A stretch of 64,000 nt of DNA from Microvirga sp. (GTDB lineage: Bacteria > Pseudomonadota > Alphaproteobacteria > Rhizobiales > Beijerinckiaceae), in contig NZ_JACXAB010000001.1 in assembly GCF_014699075.1 (NCBI RefSeq), forward strand, positions 1 through 64,000. The letters are read 5' to 3'. Both the position numbers and the translations under genes were made by a program. Numbering within the stretch: the stretch's first letter is position 1; each line of letters opens with the position of its first letter. The notes under the pieces were generated by a model. That model ran no database searches. It was not told where the DNA came from and worked only from the letters and a program-made list of their open reading frames with translations. This document shows positions 31,307-41,867 of this stretch, piece after piece.

Positions 31307-31894
31307 ATGAACCTCCGATGCCGCGTAGCCTTGATGACCCTTCCTGCACCTGACATTTCGATCCGTCCCGGAACCCCGGCCGACAGCGCAGCCATCGGGC
31401 GGATTTTGGCTGACGGCTGGCGCCAAGCCTATTCCGGCTTCATGCCCAAAAGCGAACTCGGTCCGCGCATCGACCCCGATTATCGAGCGCGAGAGGTAGG
31501 GGCGTGGCTCTCAACCCAGTTCGACCCGAACGCGGAACTGCTGCTCGTCGCAGAGCAGGCGGGCCACGTGACAGGCTTCCTTGCCGCGCGCCTCGGCGAT
31601 CGGAACGATGTAGGGTCGGCAGCACAGGTCACGCTGCTCTACGTCGCGCCGGAGCATCAAGGCCGAGGCGCCGGACGCCAGCTCCTCCTGGAGGCCGCCG
31701 AGTGGCTGAAGGTCCATGCTCCGGGCCCGGTCTCCATCGGGGCTTTCGAGCAGAACCCGTTCCGGTCCTTCTACGAGGCCATCGGAGGCGTGGTGGTCAA
31801 GGCAGTCGTGGTCAGGGTCGATGCCCGGGAATGGCCGGTGGTCGTCTATCTCTGGCCGTCGCCGGAGGCGCTTCAGGAGGGCATCCGAGCCTGA
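31307..31894 (+). CDS. GNAT family N-acetyltransferase
   Basis: The 195-residue protein has the GNAT core, with ISIRPGTPADSAAIGRIL at the N-terminal strand-helix, the acetyl-CoA pyrophosphate loop in LLYVAPEHQGRGAGRQLLLEAAEW (motif A), and a typical C-terminal VSIGAFEQNPFRSFYEAIG (motif B). The acceptor substrate is unknown. The ATG at 31307 has AAGG upstream; an in-frame ATG at 31334 is an alternative. It converges with moaE, only four bases away. Confidence 0.87.
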   Translation: MNLRCRVALMTLPAPDISIRPGTPADSAAIGRILADGWRQAYSGFMPKSELGPRIDPDYRAREVGAWLSTQFDPNAELLLVAEQAGHVTGFLAARLGDRNDVGSAAQVTLLYVAPEHQGRGAGRQLLLEAAEWLKVHAPGPVSIGAFEQNPFRSFYEAIGGVVVKAVVVRVDAREWPVVVYLWPSPEALQEGIRA

Positions 31895-31898
31895 GGGA

Positions 31899-32354
31899 TC
31901 AGGCCCACCGCGCCATAGCGTGATCATCGGCCTCTTTGGCCTCGACCCAGGCGCCAGTGGTGCCGTCCTTGAGGTGCTCGCGCTTCCAGAACGGAGCCTG
32001 CGTCTTCAGGTAATCCATCATGAAGGACGCCGCCTCGAAGGCGACCAGGCGATGGGCGCTGGCGGCCAGGACCAGCACGATCTCCTCGCCGGGGGAAATC
32101 CGGCCGAAGCGGTGGATCACAGTCAGCCCCAGCAGGGGCCAGCGCTTCTCCGCCTGCTCGGCAATCCTGTCGATCTCGGCCTCGGCCATGCCGGGATAAT
32201 GCTCGAGCTCGAGGGCCGCGAGCCGTCCGCCCTCGTCCCGGCACAGGCCTGTGAAGGCCACCACAGCGCCGATATCCGCCCTCCCCCCGGTCAGGGCCGC
32301 CGTCTCGGCGGAAACATCGAAGGGTTCGGCCTGGATACTGATCATGCGTGCCAT
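31899..32354 (-). CDS. moaE: molybdopterin synthase catalytic subunit MoaE
   Basis: The 151-residue protein matches MoaE: VVAFTGLCRDEGG, LELEHYPGMAEAEIDRI, VIHRFGRISPGEEIVLVLAASAHR and the catalytic Lys in FWKREHL. It takes sulphur from the MoaD thiocarboxylate to convert cPMP into molybdopterin. The ATG at 32354 fits the family; the ribosome site GAGGGG is rather far. moaD lies 22 bases upstream on the same strand. Confidence 0.93.
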   Translation of the reverse strand: MARMISIQAEPFDVSAETAALTGGRADIGAVVAFTGLCRDEGGRLAALELEHYPGMAEAEIDRIAEQAEKRWPLLGLTVIHRFGRISPGEEIVLVLAASAHRLVAFEAASFMMDYLKTQAPFWKREHLKDGTTGAWVEAKEADDHAMARWA

Positions 32355-32376
32355 GGCGGTGCCGCCCCTCAAGGGG

Positions 32377-32628
32377 CTAGCCTCCCGTCATGGGCGGGAA
32401 AAAAGCAATCTCGCGCGCGCCGGCAATGGAGGCCTCGGGCTTGGCGTGGACGTGGTCGATAGCCGCTCGGACAACGCCTTCATTCTCGAAGGCGTATTCA
32501 TATTCGTCGCCCCGGCTCTTCAGCCAGCGCACCAGATCAACCACGGTCCCGATGCCTTCCGGCACCTCGACATCCTCGTCGGTCTTCCCGACCCTTTCGC
32601 GGACCCATGCGAAGTAGACGAGCTTCAT
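32377..32628 (-). CDS. moaD: molybdopterin synthase sulfur carrier subunit MoaD
   Basis: The 83-residue ubiquitin-like protein ends in the required Gly-Gly (PPMTGG), which is adenylated and turned into a thiocarboxylate before sulphur transfer in the MoaD-MoaE complex. The beta-grasp pattern MKLVYFAWVRERVG at the start is typical. It lies between pgsA and moaE on the same strand, four bases after pgsA. Confidence 0.93.
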   Translation of the reverse strand: MKLVYFAWVRERVGKTDEDVEVPEGIGTVVDLVRWLKSRGDEYEYAFENEGVVRAAIDHVHAKPEASIAGAREIAFFPPMTGG

Positions 32629-32632
32629 GGCT

Positions 32633-33247
32633 CTAGCCCTCGTCCATGAGATGATGGATGCCGTTCTTGAAGTAGTCCCATCCGGTATAAAGCGTCAGAA
32701 CCGCCGCCACCCAGAGCAGGATGATGCCGATCAGGGTGTTGTTCGGCAGCACCGTCTCGCCCGCAGGACCAGCGATCAGGAAGCCGAGCGACACGAGCTG
32801 CAGGGTGGTCTTCCACTTGGCCACCCGGCTCACCGGCACGCTCACCTTCAGCTCGGCCAGGAACTCGCGCAGGCCCGAGACCAGGATCTCGCGGCACAGG
32901 ATCACGATGGCAGCCCAGAGCGCCCAGCCATGGATGGTGCCGTCGGCCACCAGCATCAGCAGGCAGGCAGCCACCAAAAGCTTGTCGGCGATGGGATCGA
33001 GCATGCGCCCGAGGGCCGATTGCTGAGCGAAGGTGCGCGCCACATAGCCGTCGAGGTAGTCGGTGATGGCCGCGAGCGCAAAGACGATCAGGGCGGCCCA
33101 GCGGGACCAGTGGTCCTCGGGCCAGAACAGCAGGCCGACCACGGCCGGTACGGCCACCAGCCGACCGTAGGTCAGCATGTTGGCCAGGTTGAAGGCCTTG
33201 GAGCGGCCGATGGAAGGAGCAGACTTCATCACACCCGCAGGAAGCAT
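32633..33247 (-). CDS. pgsA: CDP-diacylglycerol-glycerol-3-phosphate 3-phosphatidyltransferase
   Basis: The protein has the CDP-alcohol phosphotransferase motif D-x2-DG-x2-AR-x8-G-x3-D-x3-D in DYLDGYVARTFAQQSALGRM followed by LDPIADK, plus about five membrane helices. It makes phosphatidylglycerol phosphate at the inner membrane. Two starts are possible: ATG 33247 (204 residues) or ATG 33229 (198); neither has a strong ribosome site. moaD and moaE follow, and uvrC lies upstream. Confidence 0.92.
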   Translation of the reverse strand: MLPAGVMKSAPSIGRSKAFNLANMLTYGRLVAVPAVVGLLFWPEDHWSRWAALIVFALAAITDYLDGYVARTFAQQSALGRMLDPIADKLLVAACLLMLVADGTIHGWALWAAIVILCREILVSGLREFLAELKVSVPVSRVAKWKTTLQLVSLGFLIAGPAGETVLPNNTLIGIILLWVAAVLTLYTGWDYFKNGIHHLMDEG

Positions 33248-33331
33248 GAGGACGGATCATCCGTCAATTGCAGAAGCCGGCAATTGCGAAACGCCACCGC
33301 GATGTCCTCCAGGTCCTGCCGCACCCGAATC

Positions 33332-35341
33332 CTAGCCTCGCTCGTGGAAGAAGTCGTAGACGGCGCGGGCCGTAGCGGCATTCACGCCAGGCGCCTTCAT
33401 CAGATCCTCCAGGGCCGCCCGCTGAATCGCCTTGACCGTGCCGAAATGGTGCAGGAGCGCCCGCTTGCGCGTCGGGCCGATGCCGGGGATCTCGTCCAGG
33501 GGATTCTTGACCAGTTCACGCTTGCGCTTGGCCCGGTGCGCCCCGATGGCGAAGCGATGCGCCTCGTCGCGCAGGCGCTGCACGAAATAGAGCGCCGGAT
33601 CCCGCGGCGGCATCTTGAAGGGCGGCTGGCCCGGCTTGAAGAAGGTCTCGCGCCCGGCATCGCGGTCGCGCCCCTTGGCAATGCCGACGAGCGCCACCTC
33701 ATCCTCGCTCACGCCCACCTCCGCAAGCGCCTGGCGCGCGGCTTCAAGCTGCCCCTTGCCACCGTCGATCAGCACGAGATCGGGCCAGGCGGGAAATCCG
33801 TCGTCTCCCTGCGGCGCGGCGCGATCTTCGTCAGCAGCACGTGGCTCCTCCTTCACCAGACGGGCGAAGCGGCGCTGAAGCATTTCGCGCATCATGCCGT
33901 AATCGTCGCCGGGCTTCAGGTCTTCCGACTTCATGTTGAAGGTGCGGTAGTGCTGCTTCATGAAGCCGTTGGCCCCTGCTACCACCATGGCGCCTACAGC
34001 GTTGGTGCCCATGATGTGCGAGTTGTCGTAGACCTCGACCCGCCGGGGCGATTTCGACAGGCCGAAAGCCTGGCCGAGGGAGACGAGAAGCTTCTGCTGA
34101 GAGGCTGTATCCGCAAGCCGTCGGCCGAGCGCTTCGCGGGCATTGCGAAGCACGTACTCGATGAGTTGACGCCGTTCGCCCCGCTGCGGCGCATGGATCT
34201 CCACCTTCGTGTCGGTTTTGGTCGACAGCGCAGCCGCCATCAACTCCGCGTCCTCGATCTCGTGCGAGAGCAGGACGAGGCGCGGTGCCGGCTTGTCGTC
34301 GTAGAACTGGGCGATGAAGGAGCCGAGAACCTCCTCCCGGCTCATGGATTTGTCGGCCTTCGGGAAATAGGCGCGGTTGCCCCAGTTCTGCCAGTTGCGG
34401 AAGAAGAACACCTCGACGCAGAACTGCCCCGCCTGCTCGTCGAGGGCGAACACATCCGCCTCCTCCACCGATTGGGTGTTGATGCCCTGAACGCCCTGAA
34501 TGGCCGAGAGCGCCGCCAAGCGGTCGCGGCAGCGGGCCGCGCGCTCGAATTCAAGGTCTTCGGCCGCCTGCTGCATCTCCTCGGTGATGCGCTGCTTCAC
34601 GGCATTCGACTTGCCCGACAGAAACGCCCGCGCCTCGGCGGCAAGCCCAGCATAATCCTCGTGCGAGATCTCGTTGGTGCAGGGACCCGAGCAGCGCTTG
34701 ATTTGGAACAGCAGGCACGGCCGCGTGCGGTTCTCGTAGTAGCTGTCGTTGCAGGAGCGCAGCAGGAACGCGCGCTGGAGCGCGTTGATGGTGCGGTTCA
34801 CCGCCCAGACACTGGCGAAGGGGCCGTAGTAATCGCCCTTGCGCTTGCGCGCGCCGCGATGCTTCACGAGCTGCGGCGCTTCGTGGTCTGCGGTGAGCAG
34901 GATATAGGGCAGCGACTTGTCGTCCCGCAGCAGCACGTTGTAGCGCGGCTTCAGCTGCTTGATGAGGTTGGCCTCAAGCAGCAGCGCCTCGGTTTCCGTT
35001 GCCGTAGTGACGAACTCCATCGACGAAGTCTCGCCGATCATCCGGGCGATGCGATTCGAATGGGCCTGCCCGCGGGCATAGGAGCCCACGCGGTTCTTCA
35101 GGTTCTTGGCCTTGCCCACATAGAGAACGTCGCCCTTCGCATCGAGCATGCGGTAGACGCCGGGCGCATTGGGAAGCGTGTTCCAGAAATGCCGGATGAC
35201 CTCGGTGCCGCGCTGGACCGAGCCCGGATTGGCCTCCAGGTCGAACTCGACGTCCGAGCCGCTCTCAAGGGCGACAGACTGATCGTCTTCCTCGTTGTCC
35301 AGAATGTCCGGCGGGACGTCATTGGTGGTGTTGCGACTCAT
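33332..35341 (-). CDS. uvrC: excinuclease ABC subunit C
   Basis: The 669-residue protein has the GIY-YIG nuclease domain (about 55-140, [20 protein letters not shown]), a Cys-containing stretch [15 protein letters not shown], a UVR motif near 245, the UvrC RNase H-like domain (about 400-600; [25 protein letters not shown]) and a C-terminal helix-hairpin-helix pair ([16 protein letters not shown]). It cuts on both sides of DNA lesions marked by UvrAB. It has an acidic N-terminal extension of about 45 residues. No LexA box is seen upstream. Confidence 0.96.
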   Translation of the reverse strand: MSRNTTNDVPPDILDNEEDDQSVALESGSDVEFDLEANPGSVQRGTEVIRHFWNTLPNAPGVYRMLDAKGDVLYVGKAKNLKNRVGSYARGQAHSNRIARMIGETSSMEFVTTATETEALLLEANLIKQLKPRYNVLLRDDKSLPYILLTADHEAPQLVKHRGARKRKGDYYGPFASVWAVNRTINALQRAFLLRSCNDSYYENRTRPCLLFQIKRCSGPCTNEISHEDYAGLAAEARAFLSGKSNAVKQRITEEMQQAAEDLEFERAARCRDRLAALSAIQGVQGINTQSVEEADVFALDEQAGQFCVEVFFFRNWQNWGNRAYFPKADKSMSREEVLGSFIAQFYDDKPAPRLVLLSHEIEDAELMAAALSTKTDTKVEIHAPQRGERRQLIEYVLRNAREALGRRLADTASQQKLLVSLGQAFGLSKSPRRVEVYDNSHIMGTNAVGAMVVAGANGFMKQHYRTFNMKSEDLKPGDDYGMMREMLQRRFARLVKEEPRAADEDRAAPQGDDGFPAWPDLVLIDGGKGQLEAARQALAEVGVSEDEVALVGIAKGRDRDAGRETFFKPGQPPFKMPPRDPALYFVQRLRDEAHRFAIGAHRAKRKRELVKNPLDEIPGIGPTRKRALLHHFGTVKAIQRAALEDLMKAPGVNAATARAVYDFFHERG

Positions 35342-35454
35342 GGGGGAGATTTAAGGGCTCGGGAGGCGTGAGGAAAGTGCCTCCGACGAACTGGCGCAGC
35401 CCTGCCGTTCGGGCTAAACGGCAAAGCTCCTGGAATGCAGCCTGGAGCCGGATC

Positions 35455-36615
35455 ATGCGCCTGTCGATCGTCACATCCGCTGTCGTGGCGGCCCTGGTAG
35501 GATTCGGCAGCACGATTGCGATCATCATCGCGGCGGCGCAGGCCGTAGGCGCGGATGCGGCGCAGACCTCCTCCTGGGTGGCGGCCCTGTGCCTCGCCAT
35601 GGCGGCGAGCAGCGGCTTCCTGAGCGTCCGCTATCGCATGCCGGTCATCACCGCCTGGTCGACACCGGGCGCGGCTCTCATCGCGGCTTCAGCCGGCATC
35701 TCCATCCACGCCGCTGTCGGCGCGTTCCTGCTGGCCGGTGCCCTCATCGTGCTGGCAGCCCTCATCAAGCCGTTCGGGCGCGCAATCGAGCGCATTCCGA
35801 CATCCATCGCAGCCGCGATGCTGGCGGGCGTGCTGCTTCAGTTCGTGGTCGGGGTGTTCCAGAGTGCACAGGGCGCGCCCGGCCTCGTGCTTCCCCTCGT
35901 GGGCATCTTCCTGGTGGTGCGCCTGTTCAATCCAGCCTTGGCCGTGCTCGCTGTGCTGTTCGTGGGCCTCGGCATCGCCTTCGGCGGCGGAATGGCCCGG
36001 CCTCTGGCCTCTGACTTAAGCCTCTCCTCCCTCACCTTCATCGCGCCTGCCTTCGAGCCTGCGGTGTTGATCGGGCTCGGGCTGCCCCTATTTCTGGTGA
36101 CCATGGCGTCTCAGAACCTGCCGGGCTTCGCCGTGCTCAGGGCCTCCGGGTATCAGCCGCCCTCCCGCCCGATCCTGGCCGTGACCGGGCTGGCCTCCGT
36201 GGTCACTGCCCTCTTCGGCGCCCACACGAGCAATCTCGCGGCCATTTCGGCAGCGATCTGCACCGGACCCGATACCCACCCCGACCCTACCAAGCGCTGG
36301 ATGGTCGGCCCCTTCTACGCCTTGAGCTATCTGGTCTTTGCCGCTTTCAGCGCGGCGCTGATCGGCATGATTGCGGCGCTGCCGCCGGAACTCATCAAGA
36401 CCGTGGCGGGCTTGGCCCTCCTGGGAGCCTTCGCGGGAGCCTTAGGCTCCGCCCTGTCTGAGGGGTCCAAGATTTTTCCAGCCGTGATCACTCTGGCGGT
36501 GACAGCCTCCGGCCTGACGCTTTTCGGCATCGGCTCGGCGTTCTGGGGGCTGGTGGCGGGTCTCGTCACCCTGGGGCTCGATTCGCTTGCGATCCGGCTG
36601 CGCAAGCACGGCTGA
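35455..36615 (+). CDS. BenE family transporter
   Basis: The 386-residue membrane protein has about 11-12 hydrophobic segments and the BenE hallmark QNLPGFAVLRASGYQPP near the middle, with FGAHTSNLAAISAAICTG after it. BenE relatives are benzoate/H+ symporters, but there are no aromatic catabolism genes nearby, so the substrate is unproven. GGAG is seven bases before the ATG at 35455. It diverges from uvrC. Confidence 0.85.
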   Translation: MRLSIVTSAVVAALVGFGSTIAIIIAAAQAVGADAAQTSSWVAALCLAMAASSGFLSVRYRMPVITAWSTPGAALIAASAGISIHAAVGAFLLAGALIVLAALIKPFGRAIERIPTSIAAAMLAGVLLQFVVGVFQSAQGAPGLVLPLVGIFLVVRLFNPALAVLAVLFVGLGIAFGGGMARPLASDLSLSSLTFIAPAFEPAVLIGLGLPLFLVTMASQNLPGFAVLRASGYQPPSRPILAVTGLASVVTALFGAHTSNLAAISAAICTGPDTHPDPTKRWMVGPFYALSYLVFAAFSAALIGMIAALPPELIKTVAGLALLGAFAGALGSALSEGSKIFPAVITLAVTASGLTLFGIGSAFWGLVAGLVTLGLDSLAIRLRKHG

Positions 36616-36677
36616 ACTGGACGGGAGGCCCCGTTAAGCTTAAGACTTCGTTACGAAGAACAAGAACGGGGGCTTTC

Positions 36678-37214
36678 ATGGGCGGAATGGCGCTTGCACG
36701 GCGGATCGCCGCGATCATGCTGACGGCGGCTCTGGGAGCCTGCCAAGGCACATTCAGCGCATCGCCCGAGGGCATCCCCGTTGCTCTCGAGAGCATCGAC
36801 GGGGCGCCGGCTCCAATCCGCACCGCCCTGGCCGAGGAGCTCGCCACCGCGGCCACCGACCGCAAGGTCGAGCTGGTCGGCGCCAGCGCCGCGGCGCGCT
36901 ACCGGGTCCGCGGCTATCTCTCGACCGCAACCGAGGACGGCGAAACCAAGGTGGCCTATGTCTGGGACGTGTTCGACTCTCAGAAGCGCCGGGCCAAGCG
37001 CCTGGAAGGGTCGAGCCCCGTTCCAGCCGCTTCCATCTCGTCCCTCGACAAGCAGGCTCTCGCCAAGCTGGCTCAGTCCAGCATGGGCGAGATCGCCGAA
37101 TTCCTGAGTGCGGCCAAGTCCGAGCCTCCGGCCAGAGCCGATGCGCCGATCCAGACGGCGGAGGCTCAGCCCACGGGGACACTGGATGAGGAGAACCCGG
37201 TTGCAATGCAGTAA
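36678..37214 (+). CDS. putative lipoprotein
   Basis: The 178-residue protein has a signal peptide with a lipobox (MLTAALGAC), then a strand-helix pattern with a mid-section SAAARYRVRGYLSTATEDGETKVAYVWDVFD that reads like a small alpha/beta domain, and a charged Pro/Ala tail. I do not recognise the family. It stands upstream of prs with a 155-base gap. Lgt from this same window would lipidate it. Confidence 0.72.
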   Translation: MGGMALARRIAAIMLTAALGACQGTFSASPEGIPVALESIDGAPAPIRTALAEELATAATDRKVELVGASAAARYRVRGYLSTATEDGETKVAYVWDVFDSQKRRAKRLEGSSPVPAASISSLDKQALAKLAQSSMGEIAEFLSAAKSEPPARADAPIQTAEAQPTGTLDEENPVAMQ

Positions 37215-37369
37215 TCGCATGGCAACAACCCGGTATTGCGGCCCATCAAAGCCGCTCACGTGTATTGTGACGGTTTGATATCGCTGCTAAGACCCTTGCG
37301 CCCGAAGGCGCAGGAAATACGGCGTTGCGCAACGGGCATCGTCGGTCACACAGAGCCAAAGTTGCTTTC

Positions 37370-38302
<933 letters not shown>

Positions 38303-38379
38303 TATCGTTTGAGCGCAGCCGAGGCGCTAGGCCGGATCTATCCCGTCCGTTATAACCTACCCATTCCTGGAGAGGTGAG

Positions 38380-39207
38380 ATGAGACAGGTTTCCAGCGCC
38401 ATCGCATTCGACGCGCTCTTTCTATATCCAAGTGCCGATCAAACGATCGGGCCATGTCTTGCCTCGGCGGGCGAATTTGCCCGGGCTGAAGTCGATTTCC
38501 TGCTCGCCCACCTGTCACCTGACGGTGCTGTCTGCGATGTAGGTGCCAACATCGGCACTGTGTCCATCCCGATCGCCAAGGCACTGCCAGGACTGTCCGT
38601 TTTTGCCTTTGAGCCGCAACTGCCGATCTTCCGGCTCCTGATGCGGAACGTGACTCTCAATGGATTGATGTCCATCGAAGCCTATCCCTGGGCCTTAGGT
38701 GAGGCTGACGGAATTATTGAATTCGCCACTCCTGCCTTGACTACCCAGACGAACTTCGGAGCCGTCGGACGTGGAAGCCAGAGTGGAGACAAGGTTCCGG
38801 TCATCATCCGCAGACTGGATTCGTTGGCGCTTCCACCCCTCAGCATCATCAAAATCGATGTGGAAGGATACGACCTGGAGGTGGTTCGTGGAGCGCAGGA
38901 GACAATCCAGCGGGACAGGCCTATCCTGTTTTGCGAGGCTCATGCATCACCCAAGACGGTCGAGTTGATCAAATTATTGGACCAGTGGGGCTATGATACC
39001 TACTGGTTTTTCGCTCCCTTCGTCTCAGCATCGGCCTCCCAGCGGTCCGACAGCTCGGCTAGAGTTGTGGGCGACACCAACATCGTCGCCCTTCCCAAGG
39101 GGAAAGAACCACACTGGCCCCTACCCCGCATCGGCAATCCCGAGGAGAATTGGCGAAAGCGGGTGAAGGAAATGCGCTATCTCGAGCGGTATGGCTGTTA
39201 TCCGTAG
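38380..39207 (+). CDS. FkbM family methyltransferase
   Basis: The 275-residue protein has SAM motif I in AVCDVGANIGTVSIPIAKAL, FAFEPQLPIFRLL and the FkbM signature LSIIKIDVEGYDLEVVRGAQ. FkbM enzymes O-methylate sugars or small molecules; many lie in glycan clusters, but no glycan genes are nearby. AGAGGTGAG precedes the ATG. It lies between prs and rplY, often neighbours in this order, and looks slightly lower in GC than both, so it may be an insertion. Confidence 0.87.
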   Translation: MRQVSSAIAFDALFLYPSADQTIGPCLASAGEFARAEVDFLLAHLSPDGAVCDVGANIGTVSIPIAKALPGLSVFAFEPQLPIFRLLMRNVTLNGLMSIEAYPWALGEADGIIEFATPALTTQTNFGAVGRGSQSGDKVPVIIRRLDSLALPPLSIIKIDVEGYDLEVVRGAQETIQRDRPILFCEAHASPKTVELIKLLDQWGYDTYWFFAPFVSASASQRSDSSARVVGDTNIVALPKGKEPHWPLPRIGNPEENWRKRVKEMRYLERYGCYP

Positions 39208-39320
39208 GCCTCTGAGGGGCCGGGATGCCGGATCTCCTGAAATGATTGTCTTTCGTGGAGATTTACCTTATAGGGATGCCGCGCCCGCTCGACACCCTTG
39301 GAGGCACGGGCGCTGACCTC

Positions 39321-39364
39321 ATGGCCGCCGATAGGTTTTAGGACCTTGGCGGCCATCGGTTTTT
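39321..39364 (+). promoter_or_regulatory. rplY: terminator-like hairpin in rplY leader
   Basis: ATGGCCGCC and GGCGGCCAT pair over 9 bp with an inner GGT/ACC, followed by CGG and TTTTT. It ends 28 bases before the rplY start. It could terminate the FkbM transcript or attenuate rplY transcription. The position inside a probable leader makes attenuation worth considering. Confidence 0.6.
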
Positions 39365-39391
39365 CCAATCCATTTATCAAGGACCACGACC

Positions 39392-40009
39392 ATGAGCGAA
39401 GTAAAGCAAATCAAGGCCGTGGCGCGCGACCGGGCCGGCAAGGGGGCCGCCCGGGCCGTTCGTCGCCAAGGCCAAGTTCCCGCCGTCATTTACGGAGCCG
39501 GCCAGCCGGCCCAGGCGATCGCCCTCGACTTCAACCAGACCAAGCAGCTGATCTTCGCCGGTCACTTCCTCACCACGATCTTCGAGATCGACGTGGACGG
39601 CCAGACGATCCGCGCCATTCCGCGCGACTACCAGCTCGACCCGGTCCGTGACTTCCCGATTCACATCGACTTCCTGCGCCTTTCGCAGGGTCAGGCGATC
39701 AAGGTCGTGGTTCCGGTGCACGTGGTCGGCCAGGAGAAGAGCCCGGGCGTGAAGCGCGGCGGCGCTCTCCAGATCGTCGAGCACTCGGTGGAACTGCTCG
39801 TTCCGTCCGACTCGATTCCGGACTTTATCGAAGTTTCCGTTGCAAACCTCGAAATTGGCTCGTCGATCCACCTCAACGAAGTTGCCCTGCCGAACGGCGC
39901 CAAGGCGACCTCGACCGAGAACATGACCCTCGTCACCGTTGTGGCCCCGACCGGCCTCACGGAAGAGGATGCGGCTCCGGCTGCTGCCGAAGGCACCGCT
40001 GCGGCCTAA
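39392..40009 (+). CDS. rplY: 50S ribosomal protein L25 (Ctc/TL5 type)
   Basis: The 205-residue protein has an N-terminal L25 domain (about 5-95, AVARDRAGKGAARAVRRQGQVPAVIYG) that binds 5S rRNA, and a C-terminal TL5 domain (100-185), followed by an Ala/Glu-rich tail. The two-domain form is called Ctc in Bacillus and is linked to stress. It is followed by an intrinsic terminator, then pth, which is the usual order. Confidence 0.94.
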   Translation: MSEVKQIKAVARDRAGKGAARAVRRQGQVPAVIYGAGQPAQAIALDFNQTKQLIFAGHFLTTIFEIDVDGQTIRAIPRDYQLDPVRDFPIHIDFLRLSQGQAIKVVVPVHVVGQEKSPGVKRGGALQIVEHSVELLVPSDSIPDFIEVSVANLEIGSSIHLNEVALPNGAKATSTENMTLVTVVAPTGLTEEDAAPAAAEGTAAA

Positions 40010-40047
40010 AGGCTCTGATAGGGCGTTCAAGCCCATCGATCGGCTTC

Positions 40048-40079
40048 AACGCTCCGACCGCAAGGCCGGAGCGTTTCTT
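40048..40079 (+). terminator. intrinsic terminator after rplY
   Basis: AACGCTCCG and CGGAGCGTT form a 9-bp stem with TTTCTTA at the end. pth begins 18 bases after, so read-through or a separate promoter must supply pth. Confidence 0.7.
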
Positions 40080-40096
40080 ATGAGCAGGACCAAGCG

Positions 40097-40729
40097 ATGC
40101 GCCTCTTCGTCGGCCTCGGCAATCCCGGATCCCGCTACGCCAGGAACCGTCATAATATCGGGTTCATGGCCGTGGATGAGGTTGCACGCGTGCACAATGC
40201 CGGACCCTGGCGCAAGCGCTTTCACGCGGAGGCCGCCGATGCGGTGATCGGGGGCGAGAAGGTGCTGCTGATCAAGCCGCAGACCTACATGAACCTGTCA
40301 GGCCAGGCCGTGGGAGAAGCGCAGAACTTCTTCAAGATCCCGCTCCACGACGTGACGGTCTTCTACGACGAGCTCGATCTGCCGCCGGCCAAGCTGCGCG
40401 TGAAGATCGGCGGCGGCAATGCGGGCCATAACGGCCTGCGGTCGATCTCGGCCCATTGCGGCAACGATTATCGCCGCGTGCGCCTCGGCATCGGCCATCC
40501 GGGCCACAAGGCTCTCGTGCAGAGCCACGTGCTGGGCGATTTCGGCAAGAGCGAGGAGGCTTGGGTCGATGACCTGTGCCGGATCATCGCGGACAGTGCT
40601 GCCCTTCTCGCCAAGGGTGAGGACGGCAGCTTTCAGAACAAGGTCCACCTCGCCATGGAGGCGAGAGGCTGGACGGACGTGAAGCGGCCCGGAGAAAAGG
40701 CTGCCGAAGGCAAGAACAACGCCGGCTAG
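40097..40729 (+). CDS. pth: peptidyl-tRNA hydrolase
   Basis: The 210-residue enzyme has [22 protein letters not shown], whose histidine (in NRHNIG) is catalytic, then [10 protein letters not shown] and [13 protein letters not shown]. It frees tRNA from prematurely released peptidyl-tRNA. The C-terminal 20 residues are basic/variable. It is followed 27 bases later by ychF, with which pth is usually linked. Confidence 0.95.
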   Translation: MRLFVGLGNPGSRYARNRHNIGFMAVDEVARVHNAGPWRKRFHAEAADAVIGGEKVLLIKPQTYMNLSGQAVGEAQNFFKIPLHDVTVFYDELDLPPAKLRVKIGGGNAGHNGLRSISAHCGNDYRRVRLGIGHPGHKALVQSHVLGDFGKSEEAWVDDLCRIIADSAALLAKGEDGSFQNKVHLAMEARGWTDVKRPGEKAAEGKNNAG

Positions 40730-40756
40730 AGCCCGGCTACCATAAGGAGTGAGGCC

Positions 40757-41854
40757 ATGGGCTTCAAAATGGGCATCGTCGGCCTGCCGAACGTGGGCAA
40801 GTCCACCCTCTTCAACGCCTTGACGCAGACGGCTGCGGCACAGGCGGCCAATTACCCGTTCTGCACCATCGAGCCGAATGTGGGCGACGTGGCGGTGCCG
40901 GACGACCGGCTCGACCAGCTTGCAGGCATCGCCAGCTCGGCGCAGATCATACCGACCCGCCTCACCTTCGTGGACATTGCCGGCCTCGTGCGCGGCGCGT
41001 CCCGCGGTGAAGGCCTCGGCAACCAGTTCCTGGCCAATATCCGCGAGGTCGATGCCATCGCCCATGTGGTGCGCTGCTTCGAGGATACGGACATCACCCA
41101 CGTGGAAGGCAAGATCGACCCGATCGCCGATATCGAGACCATCGAGACCGAGCTGATGCTGGCCGACCTCGACAGCCTTGAGAAGCGCGTCACCGCGCTT
41201 GAGAAGAAGGCCAAGGGCAACGACAAGGAGGCGAAGGAAACCCTCGACCTCGTCAACCGCACCCTGCCCCTTCTGCGTGAAGGCAAGCCCGCCCGCATGG
41301 TGGAGCGCAAGGTCGAAGAAGAGCGCCTGTTCCAGATGCTGGGCCTCCTCTCCTCCAAGCCCGTTCTCTACGTGTGCAACGTGGAGGAGGCCTCCGCCGA
41401 CCAGGGCAACGCCTTCTCGGCCAAGGTCTTCGAGCGCGCGAAGGAAGAAGGCGCGAAGGCCGTGGTCGTCTCGGCCAAGATCGAGAGCGAGATCGCCGTT
41501 CTGCCGCCCGACGAGCAGAAGGATTATCTCGACGCGGTTGGCCTTGCCGAGCCTGGCCTCAACCGGGTGATCCGCGCCGGTTATGAGTTGCTCGGCCTCA
41601 TCACCTACTTCACCGTCGGCCCGAAGGAGGCCCGCGCCTGGACGATCACCAAGGGCACCAAGGCTCCCGGTGCTGCCGGCGTGATCCACACGGATTTCGA
41701 GAAGGGCTTCATCCGCGCCGAGACCATTGCGTACACGGACTACACCTCCCTGAAGGGCGAGGCCGGCGCGCGCGATGCGGGTAAGCTGCGGCTGGAGGGC
41801 AAGGAATATATTGTCCAGGATGGCGACGTGATGCACTTCCGCTTCAACACATAG
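40757..41854 (+). CDS. ychF: redox-regulated ATPase YchF (Obg family)
   Basis: The 365-residue P-loop protein has GLPNVGKSTLFNAL (Walker A), the G3 region FVDIAGLVRGASRGEGLGNQFL and a long helical insert (about 130-195). A C-terminal TGS domain includes ARAWTITKGTKAPGAAGVIHTDF. YchF/Ola1 binds ATP rather than GTP and associates with ribosomes. AGGAG lies seven bases before the ATG. Confidence 0.95.
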   Translation: MGFKMGIVGLPNVGKSTLFNALTQTAAAQAANYPFCTIEPNVGDVAVPDDRLDQLAGIASSAQIIPTRLTFVDIAGLVRGASRGEGLGNQFLANIREVDAIAHVVRCFEDTDITHVEGKIDPIADIETIETELMLADLDSLEKRVTALEKKAKGNDKEAKETLDLVNRTLPLLREGKPARMVERKVEEERLFQMLGLLSSKPVLYVCNVEEASADQGNAFSAKVFERAKEEGAKAVVVSAKIESEIAVLPPDEQKDYLDAVGLAEPGLNRVIRAGYELLGLITYFTVGPKEARAWTITKGTKAPGAAGVIHTDFEKGFIRAETIAYTDYTSLKGEAGARDAGKLRLEGKEYIVQDGDVMHFRFNT

Positions 41855-41867
41855 AGCCTAACAATTT

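Noticed and set aside
32627..35371. 914-codon plus-strand open frame
   Set aside because: It lies antisense to uvrC and pgsA, whose products are unmistakable. Its translation is Arg/Ala/His-rich with no fold, as is usual for antisense frames in GC-rich genes.
35342..35454. possible LexA box for uvrC
   Set aside because: No GTTC-N7-GTTC or close variant is present between uvrC and the BenE gene.
40298..41836. 512-codon minus-strand open frame
   Set aside because: Antisense to pth and ychF, both clear genes.
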